64,000 bases of DNA from Adineta ricciae. Its lineage: Eukaryota; Rotifera; Eurotatoria; Adinetida; Adinetidae. The notes beneath the pieces were generated by a model, which was given only the letters and a program-made list of their open reading frames with translations, was not told the DNA's origin and ran no database searches. This document shows positions 11,452 through 23,850 of the stretch, piece after piece. The position numbers were made by a program, and so were the translations under genes. Location: assembly GCA_905250025.1 (NCBI GenBank), contig CAJNOJ010000070.1, positions 369,504 to 433,503 on the forward strand, given 5' to 3'. Positions within the stretch are counted from its first letter, which is position 1, and each line of letters starts with the position of its first letter.

Positions 11452-12408
11452 ATGTGGACAAACTCAACGGAAAACGATGGTGATGAATTATTAGCTGCAG
11501 CATTATCATCCATCCTAGGCAAAGAAATCGTACCCGAGTCAAGTGTACTCAAGCAGACACAGCGGCACGTTAGCAAAATTTCATTACTTAATCAACATGT
11601 AGCATCACTAGTTTATGGCAAAGTCGGACGAGATGATAGCAGCACTAATAAGTTGTTATTAACAGTATATGTAACTGTTTTAGCAACGAAACAGAAATTC
11701 TCTTGTGTGATTGAACGTGATGCGAGTGTTGATAAATTAAAACAATGGATCTTTCAAAAGACAAATATTACATGTGATAAACAAAATCTTATTCATTGTG
11801 GAGAAGAGATGGATGAAGGTCATCTGTTGAGTGAATATAATGTTCAAGATTCAAGTGAAATATCCGTCATTCGTTTAAGAGCAATGAATGCCAACGATAT
11901 TTTAATATTGGATTCGAGCACACGAGATTCACACTATGATTATGATTTTACTAATATTGATGATACAGGCAAATCTTTTACTCGCGCCAACGTACAATAT
12001 CGTCGACCGTGCGGATGGAGACGTTTTGCAATTCGAGTTTGTGGAAAATATGAAAATGAAATTTGGCTCGGCTGCGATAATAGGAATGGCGAGTGGCCAG
12101 TTTCATATCATGGAACTAAGCATGATGCAGCTATTTCAATTGCTCAAAGTGGTTTTGACTTAAGCAAGCATAAACGATTTCTCTATGGTCGTGGTGTTTA
12201 TACGACACCAAATATTGATATAGCAGAAACTTTTGCAACACATTTTACACGCAACGGTCGGAAATTTTGTGTTGTTATACAAAATCGAATCAATCCAGAA
12301 ACTGTAGTTAAACTGAGTGCTGATCAGGACGGAGTTGACGACTATTGGATATCGCCCAGCGCTGATGATGTTAGACCATATGGCTACTGTATAAAGAGTA
12401 TATCGTAG
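11452..12408 (+). CDS. ubiquitin-like domain fused to a PARP-like ADP-ribosyltransferase domain
   Basis: Single exon, 318 residues. Residues of about 65-145 look like a ubiquitin fold (LLLTVYVTVLATKQKF, DASVDKLKQWIFQKTNI, NLIHCGEEMDEGHLLSEYNV). From about residue 180 a catalytic-type region carries WPVSYHGTKHDAAISIAQSG, then FLYGRGVYTTPNIDIAETFA, then KFCVVIQNRINP and RPYGYCI. The HGT and GxGVY elements match the H and Y positions of PARP-type ADP-ribosyltransferases. I do not see a clear third catalytic Glu, so activity may be mono-ADP-ribosylation or absent. Similar Ubl-linked PARP-like proteins are, as I recall, known in fungi and rotifers. No signal peptide is seen, so it is probably cytosolic. 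It is the only gene within about 1.9 kb upstream. Confidence 0.75.
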   Translation: MWTNSTENDGDELLAAALSSILGKEIVPESSVLKQTQRHVSKISLLNQHVASLVYGKVGRDDSSTNKLLLTVYVTVLATKQKFSCVIERDASVDKLKQWIFQKTNITCDKQNLIHCGEEMDEGHLLSEYNVQDSSEISVIRLRAMNANDILILDSSTRDSHYDYDFTNIDDTGKSFTRANVQYRRPCGWRRFAIRVCGKYENEIWLGCDNRNGEWPVSYHGTKHDAAISIAQSGFDLSKHKRFLYGRGVYTTPNIDIAETFATHFTRNGRKFCVVIQNRINPETVVKLSADQDGVDDYWISPSADDVRPYGYCIKSIS

Positions 12409-12411
12409 CAT

Positions 12412-12767
12412 GCTTTTTGGTTGTTGCTTGAATAAATGTTGTTGACAGTGACCTGATGTTGTTACTTCAAAACAGATTTTTATTTCGACTGATGAAATAT
12501 TTTTGTTTGATTTCTACTATCGAAGAGCTTCTGCACCATCCGATCAGATTTCTATTTGTGTTCTTGAAGTGCGTAATTGATATGTGAGTAGAAAATATTC
12601 GGATATCAAATATCGACTCGTTTTGATCAGAAGTAGAACGACGAAAGTGATTATGTACAAGATTTGCGATGTTGGAGATGATCGAATCAATATTGATCGA
12701 ATGGAGGATCTGGTATAAAAGTGACGAGATGACGTTTTTCGATCAGATTAGCTTTGTATCAGTGTGA
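12412..12767. other. intergenic region upstream of the polyserase, 356 bp
   Basis: It contains an AATAAA-type signal just after the Ubl-PARP stop (about 12430) and a TATA box near its right end. No gene is seen. Confidence 0.6.
12714..12720 (+). promoter_or_regulatory. TATA box of the polyserase gene
   Basis: TATAAAA lies 54 bp upstream of the ATG at 12768. That spacing would give a leader of roughly 20-30 nt. Confidence 0.6.
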
Positions 12768-15700
12768 ATGGAGTGGCGATTAAAACTGATTTTACTTGTG
12801 AATGTTGCATTGTGTTCAGCGATTCGGTACGAATGTGAGAAAAGTAATGTTTCATGTGGATGTGCTTTCAAAAATGTTGAGGTTGGTGATGATCTCGAAG
12901 AAGCAATACCGTACAGTTGGTCGATGATGGTATCAATTCGATATGATTGTCGACAGAATGGAAATTCATCGACACATTGCTGTGCAGGAACAATTCTTAA
13001 CGAAAGATATATTTTAACAGCTGCACGTTGTTTTGATCCAGCAGAAAATTCTTCGTTGAGTGCTGAAAATATAACAATTGCTGCTAACATTCATCGTTTA
13101 TCGCAAAATTGTCCAACAATTCGAACTGTTGAGCGAACTTTTCTGCATCCAAATTGGTCGGCAACGAACGAAGCGTTACATAATATCGCGATACTTCGTC
13201 TAGCTGAACCGCTTGATTTCCAAACTGATTTTACTCTCAGCTCAGCTTGTCTTCCATCTCAAATGAATACTTCTGTAGAGATGATATCGAATACAAGTTT
13301 AGTTGTCGTTGGATGGAGTGTACTCAGCAATACAGAAGAGAATTTACAACAGTTAACTGTTTACCCGATTGATTTTAATGATTCGATGTGTTCACGAGCA
13401 AGCAATGATCCGAAGTTATCGTTTTGTGCAGGACGATATGGAGGTTTGTTAGTCTTTTCCTTCTCTTCTACATTATAATTGTTTGATTTTCTTTGAATTT
13501 TTCTTAGCTGCATGTTTCCGTAAGTAAGATTCGATACTAGTTGAAATATTTTCATTCATTCATTCTCATTCGTTAGCGGAAGTCGGCGGCCCTGCATTTC
13601 AATGGAGTGGAACGCATTGGGAATTAGTTGGAATTGAGTCGTACGCTTTCGATGGTTGTCCACGTGTCGGTTATAAAGGTCTTTTTGTACGAGTTGCTGC
13701 GTATTTGGATTGGATTGAATCAATTCTAAATATTCATACTGCAATGACATCAACTACACCTGAACCGCCTATCTATAATTATGAATGCGATCGCAATATG
13801 CCGTGTGGATGTGGTTATACGGACGTTGTTTTTCGACCAACTCGTATTATGGGCGGTGAAGATGCAATTGAACACAGTTGGTCCATGATTGTTTCGCTTC
13901 GTTTCTATGGAAGTCAAGAACATTTCTGTGCTGGAACACTCCTTTCAAGTTCGCATATTCTAACGGCAGCGCACTGTGTCGCTCAATTTTTATCTTCTCG
14001 ACCAGTGAATATTAGCATTATTGCTGGTATAACAAATCGATCAGATCCTGAAGCCTATCAGAGAAATATCGATCGTATTCATATACATGAAAATTATACC
14101 GATCGACCACATTATCTGAATGATATAGCTATATTACGGATGGATCGTCCATTGTATTTCCTACACAACCCGATTCTGGCAAAAACGTGCGTAAATCCTA
14201 GGAATATATCGATGATGGACATGCATCAGTATCCTAAACCGGGAACGCGTCTTGTAGTTATCGGATGGGGTGCGATGAAACCGGGAAGTTTCCTTCAGTC
14301 TGAATACTTACAACAGATACGTATATCGACTATCGACAATCAAGATCCCATTTGTCAGAAAATAGTCAGTAGTAAGGAACATCAATTTTGTGCTGGGTTG
14401 TATAACGGCGGAAAAGGTAAATCTCCATTTGAATAGTTTTCATCGATAATTCATATTTATCTTTTTCTTTTGCGTAGATGCTTGTCTGGGTATGTGTTAT
14501 ATTCTTTCAGCCTATTTCCATCGCGCATACTTGCCGTTTTTCGTTCAGGTGATTCTGGTGGACCAATCTTGCAGTGGACTGGGCAGTATTGGGAACAGGT
14601 GGGCATCATTGGTCACAATTTTCAATGTGGACGACCTGAGTATCCAGGTGTCTATACTCGTCTAGGGCAATATTTACAATGGATTGCGAAAATTCTCAAT
14701 GAAACCAATGAATATTTGGAACCACAATGGCCTCTTCGAACGACGACGACAACGACGACTACTCGTCGTCCCAACACGACCACTACTAGACGAACGCGAC
14801 CACCTACAGCTACATCGAATAGATTTTCTTCATTTTCAGCAATGATTACTGACATACTAAGACGGACGGATTCGTTTACAGCCCACGTACCATTGGTAAC
14901 TATGCCTTCGGATATTCCTAGAGCACCAACTGGTTACTTCCATACGTCGAGAATTTTAAATACGATTGCTCCATTGTCACTATCACTAACCGTTACTTCA
15001 CAGATACTACCAGCCAAACTCTCCACTTCTGCTATGTCGATCACAATTCACCCGTTTACTAGCATGACATCAGCAGTAACGAGAGTAACGTTGGACACAT
15101 CAAAAATGATAACCGCAACGACCACCAGAACTTCTTATGCACCACATTTCACAGCAGCAATAACTACAAATAGATTACAACCGACGTATTCTGCGAGAAC
15201 CGATACAATGATCACTACTAATTTATTTCCATCTCATCTCACAGCAGTAACGTCTATTTTTCGTAACAAAATAACCTATGAATGTGATCGAATTCAAAAT
15301 GAATGTGGATGCTCCTTAGCAAATGTTGTCTTATCCTATGATAATCAACGAACATCACCAATTGATACTACAAACGAAGATGCCTATCCTTATAGTTGGT
15401 CAATGGTAGTCTCTATACGTATAAATAATACAAAGCATATATGTATGGGTACTATCCTATCCGATTCCTTTATTCTGACGACTGCTCAATGTGTTAACAA
15501 TTATCGACAAAATCCGAATAATATCACTATTGCAGGTGGTGTGCATAGTCTTTCACAGTATAGTGCATCGCATCGAACAGTTGTCGAAATTCATATTCAT
15601 GAGAATTATACGACTGACAGATCACATTTGCACGACATTGCTATTCTTCGTCTTGGACATCCATTGGATTTGATAACACAACCAATCTTTGCAAAAACAT

Positions 15701-16366
15701 GCCTGTCGAATTCTTTGTCTCCTAATCTAACGGGAGACACGACATTAGTGACGATCGGATGGCAAAATTCAGCTTTTGAAAGAATTGTACTCGATACACT
15801 TCAACAAGTATCGACGAAATCAATGAATGATTCAGATTCATCATGTTTCAATTCAACTTATGACAATAGGTATCAATTGTGTGCAGGTGCACCATCTGAC
15901 AAAACAGGTGAGTCAAATTACACGTGTTATTCGATCTAATTATTATTATCTTTATTCAAATTTAGGTACATGCAACGGTTAGTACATTTATTTTGAAATA
16001 CTTATCATATCAAGTATTTAAATTCTAGGCAATTTCGGTGAACCGATTTTTGTTTATAGAAATAAATATTGGGAGCAGGTGAGTATAAGAAACAAGAGAA
16101 AATGTATAGAGATCTTTCTTTGATTACATATGTGTTTATATATATAGGTTGGAATGCTTTCTAAAACTCAAAGTTGTACTGTAATTGGCCATTCCGGTGT
16201 CTATACTCGACTTTCCGCATATACAAAGTGGATACAACATCTATTGAAAACTACACCAATACCTTCACGTCGACCAGCGACTACTAGTGACAGTTCAAAG
16301 ATACAACGGAACTTTCTTTCACTGAGCAGTCTTCTCCTCATTACTAAACTTTTTACTCGCAACTAA
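12768..16366 (+). CDS. polyserase: three tandem trypsin-like domains, only the middle one with an intact triad
   Basis: Eight exons join in frame: 12768-13443, 13508-13519, 13577-14416, 14478-14489, 14549-15907, 15966-15977, 16029-16078 and 16148-16366. They give 1059 residues. A signal peptide (KLILLVNVALCSAIR) precedes three S1 protease domains, each opening with a YEC...CGC module. Domain 1 has TAARC for TAAHC, HNIAIL for the Asp site and PEVGGP for GDSGGP, so all three catalytic residues are lost. Domain 2 has TAAHC, NDIAIL and GDSGGP, with Asp at the S1 pocket (DACLGDS), so it should be a trypsin-like protease. Domain 3 has TTAQC, an intact HDIAIL and GNFGEP, so it is dead. A Thr-rich mucin-like linker joins domains 2 and 3. 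The C-terminus ends in a short hydrophobic stretch, possibly a weak membrane or GPI signal. Confidence 0.88.
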
Positions 16367-16396
16367 AATTTTTATTTGTATTAAAAATAATATCAA

Positions 16397-17188
16397 TCAA
16401 CTATTGTATGCTAGTTCTGCAAGAACTGGTAAGTGATCCGATGGATAATAGTTATTGTCGGATTCAGTCAAATGAGCATGTTTCAATACTTTGAAATGCG
16501 ATGGAGTAATAAAAATATAATCAATTCGATCACCTATGCCACTAGCTACATGAAACGTACTCCAAGTACCTTGTGGACCCGAATGAGATGATTCGGATAA
16601 TAACTTAGCGTCTTTGAGCACGTCTGTCGATAGAATTGTGTGGTAGGCATCGGATTGAGGCCCTGTATTGAAGTCACCAGTTAATATTGAAGGTATGGTC
16701 GATCCAGCGATTTGTTGGATGCGAGTTAGAATGAAACGAGCACTTTCTCGCCGAGCAGTATTTCCTTCATGATCAAAGTGTGTATTGAAATAGCAAAGTT
16801 CCTTGCCGGTTAAACGATCTCTAAGTTTTATCCAACTACAGATACGAGGCAGAGCAGCATCCCAACCTCGGCTACCAGGTGTGTCTGGCGTTTCCGATAA
16901 CCAGAAAGTACCTTTGTCAACAAGTTCAAAGCGATCGTGACGATAGAAGACAGCAGAAAACTCGCCACTGTCACGACCATCATTTCGACCTACACCATAG
17001 GAACCATAATCAGACAAATTACTTTGTAGATCGGACATCTGTTGTGATAGAGCTTCTTGAACACCAAGTAGACCAGGTGCACACTGACGAATTAGATTGA
17101 CGACACGATCTTTACGTCGGTGCCATTGATTTGGACCATCTGCTGGTGTATCCATACGGATATTGTAAGTCATTACACCGAACGACAT
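16397..17188 (-). CDS. endonuclease/exonuclease/phosphatase family protein, intronless
   Basis: 263 residues in one exon, with no signal peptide. The family signature is complete: MTYNIR (N9), GVQEA (E45), then FNTHFDH, LTGDFNTG, DRIDYIF and a terminal SDHLPVLAEL. This is the DNase I/EEP metal-dependent fold. The compact, intronless form closely resembles bacterial secreted-nuclease-like or phosphatase-like EEP proteins rather than animal DNase I or inositol phosphatases, so horizontal origin is plausible. The substrate (nucleic acid, phosphoinositide or sphingomyelin-like) cannot be decided from sequence. It converges on the polyserase, whose stop is only 30 bp away. Confidence 0.85.
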   Translation of the reverse strand: MSFGVMTYNIRMDTPADGPNQWHRRKDRVVNLIRQCAPGLLGVQEALSQQMSDLQSNLSDYGSYGVGRNDGRDSGEFSAVFYRHDRFELVDKGTFWLSETPDTPGSRGWDAALPRICSWIKLRDRLTGKELCYFNTHFDHEGNTARRESARFILTRIQQIAGSTIPSILTGDFNTGPQSDAYHTILSTDVLKDAKLLSESSHSGPQGTWSTFHVASGIGDRIDYIFITPSHFKVLKHAHLTESDNNYYPSDHLPVLAELAYNS

Positions 17189-17516
17189 GATGTTTTATAA
17201 AGATATAATGTAATTGTCGGCTATCTGAATTGTGTCAAAGTAAATCGAGAATGACTGCTTTCGTCTTGTGCAACTCAATACACTAAAAAACCTTATTAGT
17301 CAAAAATTGAATCACTAAATGCACTCTGCCCCAAATATTTGGAAGAACCTACCGACATCTACATTTATCAGTTACCTACTACACGATAAATAATGTTACA
17401 GTAGTAGTGATTGAAGCAAAACGTATTCGTATTTATGTAAATTTATTACAAAGAATCGTCAAAAAAAGAGCATTCGATTGCACATTATTAGATGTTCATG
17501 TTTCAGTTCGATCGGT
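17189..17516. other. intergenic region, 328 bp
   Basis: It lies upstream of the EEP gene and downstream of cathepsin L, both on the minus strand. No ORF, RNA or repeat is recognised. Confidence 0.6.
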
Positions 17517-18748
<1,232 letters not shown>

Positions 18749-19479
18749 TATTGAGAGTGTATTACTCGTCTGTTGTCGAAACGCAACTAAGGCTTGACGA
18801 CGTCCGTCGATAAGTCTATATACATGGGCTGGGAGCAGTACAAAGATAAGATGAAGCTCGTTTTTGCTTGATCATTCAAGAAAAGAAAGGCTGTGTAGTT
18901 TACTAACAATGTCGCAGCAAAAATCATCAAACATGCTTCTTTATCTTTTTTATCAACATTCTCGCAGGTGACCAGATTCTCGACACCAGAAATGCAAGTT
19001 GTTTTGTATAGATATGATCTTTCTACATTATATTTTAGACACACCTTATGGGTGAAATTAATTGGGCAACTTTTTTTGTTGTAATTATTTGAGTGAAAAA
19101 CTGTTTTTTTTCGTCATATTAACATCAAAAAGAATAGATGTATGTGTATGCGATTATAAGTACAATATCTGCGATAACTTCATTACTGAATCTTCCATGT
19201 CAAATTTCGACAGGAACCAATTCAATTAACGAAATTGAAATCCAACAAATTGAATATGCACAGATTCTTATTTGTACCAATTGGAGTTTTTCAATCTATC
19301 GAAACTTTTCTTTCTACTACTATTCAGTAGCTGTCGTTCATAGTGTTTAGCTATAAAACGTGAGATCAAGTTTGTTCAGTTGAATCAACTAGCTCTCTAG
19401 TTTATTTACAAAAAAATCAATAGTTTCGTATATGTATACGTACCAAAATACATTCGTGAATCGAACTGTTCGATACATA
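18749..19479. other. intergenic region, 731 bp
   Basis: Apart from the cathepsin L promoter at its left end I see nothing recognisable. Short open frames on either strand have no family features. Confidence 0.6.
18817..18822 (-). promoter_or_regulatory. TATA-like element of cathepsin L
   Basis: TATATA lies 69-74 bp upstream of the cathepsin L ATG on the coding strand, in a position consistent with a leader of about 40 nt. Confidence 0.5.
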
Positions 19480-21576
19480 TCAGTTCTTTTCAGTTTGTGA
19501 CGATAATGTGCGTTGTAAGTTATTATCTTTCTTCAATTTCAATGAGATACGTTTCACATCGCGTTTGGCTTCGATCACATCCGTATGTAACTGGAAAGGT
19601 GATTTCTGTCGAATGGAAAGTGCTTTTTCATAACAAATCATAGCTTCTGAAAGATTGTCTTCGGTTTCATAAACAAGACCGATGTTTTTCAAAGTCGTTG
19701 CTATAGATGGATGATCAGGCGGGAGAGATGTGGTATAGATATTTTTTGCTGTCTGGTAACATTGTACTGCTTGTTGATATTGACCGGAATAATAATGTGA
19801 ATTGCCTAAGTTAAGGTAGGCATTCCCCATGCATGGATGCGACGGTGGCAAGCAAGAGTTTTTCATTTTCATAGCTTTCGTTAGATATTCCAATGCTTTA
19901 CTGTATTCTTTATGTGTATTATAAACATTTCCGATATTATTCAAACACCATGCTATATACTGAGGATCGAGATCTTGATATTTCGACCAGACTTTCAATG
20001 CTTTCTTGTAGGAATCCAACGCTTCATTCGTTTTGCCTATTTTCTCATAAACTTCGCCCATACTTGTATAAATGAAGCCAAGACGTGGATGATTCTTGCG
20101 CAGTGTTCGTTGTGCGATATCTAATGCTCGTTGCAATTTCTTCAGACTGAGTTCATACGCACCTTTCTCACAAGCGACTTTGGCTAACGAATGATAACAA
20201 AGAGAAACATCGGGATCATCGTCTGATAATTGTTTCAATAATCGATAGTAGTACTTTTCCGCTTCGTGAAAACGAGCCATATCAACGAGAACATGACCGA
20301 ACAGCAGAAGTCGAGTTTGTCCGGATCCATATTGACTTCTCATGGAATCAACAACAGCTTTTAAGTCATGGTCATCATCACTGCACAAGGTCATTTCGAT
20401 AACCCAGGTGTGATATTGACCGAGATGAATTCGATCGAGTCGAAAAACGGATCCTAACATCATAAGAACTTCGTTTTCGTCTGGAAATGCACTGAATTCC
20501 GAAACGTTCGCAAACGGTTTCATACCAGTTCGACTAGGATCTGCATAGATTTGGAAAATGACGGACTTGTTTCTTGAGCTGGCATTTTGTGGATTTGGTG
20601 ATGTAAACGAAAGCCACGCAATATCATGTTCGGTTGTTGTAGAAAGAAAAGAATTCATGGAAATTAATTTGCCAACCGATTGCTTCAAAATTTCCAATTC
20701 TTCGTCCAATATTAATTGGCTACGATAGAGCGTCACCGGCGATAAGCATTGATACTCTTGAAGGTGCTGTTGAATATCACGAATTAAAAATCGAAAGGCA
20801 AATAACAAATCAATATCTTGTGTTCGAAGACTTTTATTTAACAGACGATAAACAAATGCTTCTTTTGTATACCAATATATAGCAGAATCAGCGCTATAGC
20901 TTTCTGTGAAGTCCTCACTGTATTTCGATATGTCGAGTGATGCATCGGGATACTTTTCTAAACATAAATTGATTAAATCCTCTTTATCAGTGTCTGAGAC
21001 TATTGTCTGCATGCGAAGTAAGCAATCGGTTAGTAACTGTGAATGAACGAAACGACCATCCATATGACTGGTCGATTGTTCGTTATCCATCGTTCCATTT
21101 AAAATACTCATCGAAAATGATTCATTCGTATCCGATTCTACCCGTCTTCTTTGATAACTGCTTATAAGCTCGAGCAATCCTTCGAAATGATTGTATATAC
21201 CTTTGATCTAGTAATGCAAAAGCAGTCTTTTCTCTACTGAATGTCTTTCTCTGCTTACTTTAGGATATTCCAGTGACCAGACTTGATAGAAATCTTTATT
21301 GACACAGTAGACATAAATCATATATATGGTTGAATATTCATGAATTCGTGGTATGATCTCTTGTCCTAATTTTCCGCTGACAATGAAAATGAATTGATTT
21401 GTGGGAAAAGTCGATTGTATGTACTGTTCGCATTGAGCGACATCTTCAAACACTTGTAAATGAGTTACTATCGATCGAAGTCTATCTTGTAGGTTCGCAT
21501 TCTGTTTCGAATGAATCGATTTATCCAACCAAATAACATTATAATTAGAGATGTTTGATCTATTCTCGATATCCAT
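19480..21576 (-). CDS. ADP-ribosyltransferase (R-S-E type) with C-terminal kinesin-light-chain-like TPRs
   Basis: Two exons, 21576-21259 and 21207-19480, separated by a 51-bp intron, give 681 residues. Residues 1-120 carry a receiver-like domain shared with the gene at 8770. An R-S-E ADP-ribosyltransferase domain follows: Arg in TLYRSQ near residue 268, the SMNSFLSTT element near 290, and an ExE motif in FPDENEVLML-like context near 350. From about residue 400 come at least six TPR units of the KLC type, such as GEVYEKIGKTNEALDSYKKA and GNSHYYSGQYQQAVQCYQTA. The protein probably transfers ADP-ribose from NAD+ to arginine, with the TPRs selecting the partner. It lacks a signal peptide, so it should be intracellular. 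Such ART-TPR proteins form large families in bdelloids. The target is unknown. Confidence 0.88.
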
Positions 21577-21935
21577 TCAATTCTTTTACAACGAAACTTC
21601 GAAATGTCTACGCACAATGTGCTTTTTTAGCCTAGAATGCATGAAAATATTTGCTTTAGATAAGTTTAACGACTCGTGAGTATTTTATCAACTAGACGAA
21701 AAATATTCTTACTCAACGGGTGATACATACAATCGAGATCGCCACCACCGTCGGTTTTCAACAATCACATCTATTTACTCTACTAAAGCTATATACCTAT
21801 CATTGCTTCTGGAGTTTTTTTTCTCTTTCTGTTCTTTGTCTACGACGAAAATAGCATTGCAAACAATGTTGTCGTGCTTTATCAATGTATCTGTGCGTAG
21901 AGAAAAGAAAAAAAAAAGGAAGAAAAAAGGGTAAA
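21577..21935. other. intergenic region, 359 bp
   Basis: It holds the upstream region of the ART-TPR gene. The right end is A-rich (T-rich on the minus strand), serving as the tRNA terminator. Nothing else is seen. Confidence 0.6.
21923..21928 (-). terminator. RNA polymerase III T-run terminator
   Basis: Six consecutive T residues on the minus strand begin 8 nt beyond the 3' end of the tRNA gene. A second, longer T-rich stretch follows. Confidence 0.75.
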
Positions 21936-22025
21936 TCCGAACTCCCAGACTTGAACTGGGGACCTATAGGTTACTATGAATACACCATTACAGCCTACCG
22001 CTCTGCCAGCTGAGCTAAGTTCGGA
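21936..22025 (-). tRNA. tRNA-Tyr(GTA) with a 16-nt intron
   Basis: On the minus strand the 7-nt ends TCCGAAC and GTTCGGA pair as the acceptor stem. The D-arm (TAGCTCAGCTGGCAGAGCG) and T-arm (GTTCAAGTC with CCCAG/CTGGG stem) are canonical A and B boxes. The anticodon stem GTAGG pairs with CCTAT, and the loop starts CTGTAA, giving anticodon GTA. Sixteen nucleotides are inserted after position 37, the standard site of the tRNA-Tyr intron in eukaryotes. The mature length is 74 nt before CCA addition. Confidence 0.93.
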
Positions 22026-22117
22026 TGTTGAAGCAAATTGTAAACGCGTATCACATTATGTTTTTTCACTGAAGAAAAAAAATTGATTTATTGAGTAAAA
22101 TATAGTCAATGAATTGT

Positions 22118-23850
22118 TTATGATCGATGTGATAAATGCGTAGTCGATCCAAGACGACGTCCATATGCATTTCGTCCACATCCTTCGATAATCAAAGCAA
22201 ATATCTATAATTCGTATGAAAAAACAGTGCTGATTATCATACTAAAATTCAAATAATTTACTTTATTCTTATTTTGTAAGATGAAATACATTGTAATAAC
22301 CAATACGATAAAGATAAGGAAATATGTTACAAGATTATTTGTCAAATCGTCATAATCACCGCCGTCATCATCGTGTAAACGATGCGATCGGTGTCCTTGA
22401 ATATGAAAAGAAATAACTTTTCGAAAAAAAAGTTTCGTTCAATCTTACGGAGTGAAATCTTTTTTCGATTTGCGTGTCTAACAGACCTGATCTCATCGTA
22501 TTTCGACCAAGCCTCGGCTTTCACTTCCATCGGACGTTTCCCTACGAAGAAAAAGTTTATTCGTGAAGGAATTTTATCTAGATATCTATTAATACCGTCA
22601 ATCCATTGGTGTTCACGGCGTCTGTTAGCATCTGGCGGATCCAAATCTATGGAAAAGGCTTGTTTGCGTAAATCTATTTAAGTGAAGTAGTTTTACTCGA
22701 TTGTAGTTTGCTTTCTACAAACAAGATTATTTTGATGAACAAGTAAAAGAGAATTTATATCTACCTGCATTTTCTTTTCGAATTAGGTTTACTGCAGGTA
22801 TAATCAAAGAGAAATCGATGATGATTTCAAAGGAAATAAGAAATATATATGGCGTGAAATATTGTGATTAGTCTTACCTTGTTGCTGAAATGCTTTTCTC
22901 TTCTTCATCATCGTTTTCTGTTGAATATCAGCGAAATCGAGTAGGTTTTCTTCATAACGATCGAGAAAATGTTTTCCTAAGAGAAATCGTTTAGATTTAT
23001 AAAGAAAAATCTTTTCGAGACATCGGTTTACTTAATCCAAAATTCTTTCTTGTTGTATCTGGAAAAGAAAGAATTGTTTCAATTCGGAGAGAAAATTTCT
23101 GATAAATTTACTCGATCGAGATCGTTTGACGTCGGAACCGAATATCGAACGTCGTCGACCTTGTCTTACTGGAATAGTTTTAGGTACTTCTCGTGCAATC
23201 GATGAATTTCGCACTGTTTGACTAACGTATAATGAATATGTCGTTTCCTCAATTGTTGAAATTGATATCGAAGAATTTTGTATTCGTATAATTGGTGTTG
23301 CTGCATTGGATTCTTGAATATGTCTGATACGAGGTGCAATTTTATAGAAGAATCGTGTTAACCGAAGTGTCGAATTTCCCGATGTCAATTTTGGACATAA
23401 TTGCACCCATGATGAACCAATCTGCGCTTTTTGCTTCTTGGTTAATTGTTCCCAGATCCATTTATTTGTATAGACTATTTTATGCATCGAACAGATTTGT
23501 GAGGGTGTGTAGACAGGTGTGTATTTGACTGGCGCTGGACGCGTTGTGTTCGGTAATGTACAGGCAATTTCCAGTGCAATCGAAATCATTCGACATAGAA
23601 TTGGAGTGAAATCCGTTGTGACAGATTCGGAACAATGTTTCGTTAGATCATGTATGAACATATTATATTCCTTTTCGGGCTTATCAACAGATGTAACGAG
23701 ATCGTGCAGATCACATACGATCTTTTTTTCTTTTAATACTCCGAGAACATCAACACCTATCTCATCGGTCACATCTCCTCTGACAGAACCACAATAGAAA
23801 ATTAAGCTTAAAATAACCGCTACGATAATCATGAGATCGAATCTAAACAT
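22118..23850 (-). CDS. orphan type I membrane protein with small internal exons
   Basis: Seven exons keep one frame: 23850-23112, 23058-23032, 22976-22878, 22792-22766, 22673-22449, 22395-22262 and 22204-22118. They give 445 residues. The first exon encodes a signal peptide (LMIIVAVILSLIFYCGSVRG) and a luminal domain with several cysteines (KKIVCDLHDL, KHCSES, SQICSMHKIVY, WVQLCPKL). A basic, disordered stretch follows (RQGRRRSIFGSDVKRSRS). Near the end is a membrane helix (LVTYFLIFIVLVITMYFIL), then a cytosolic tail (IFALIIEGCGRNAYGRRLGS) ending in SHRS. Two exons are only 27 nt each. I do not recognise the family. Topology and splice phases are solid, but the function is unknown. An alternative start is the Met at 23832. 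Confidence 0.7.
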
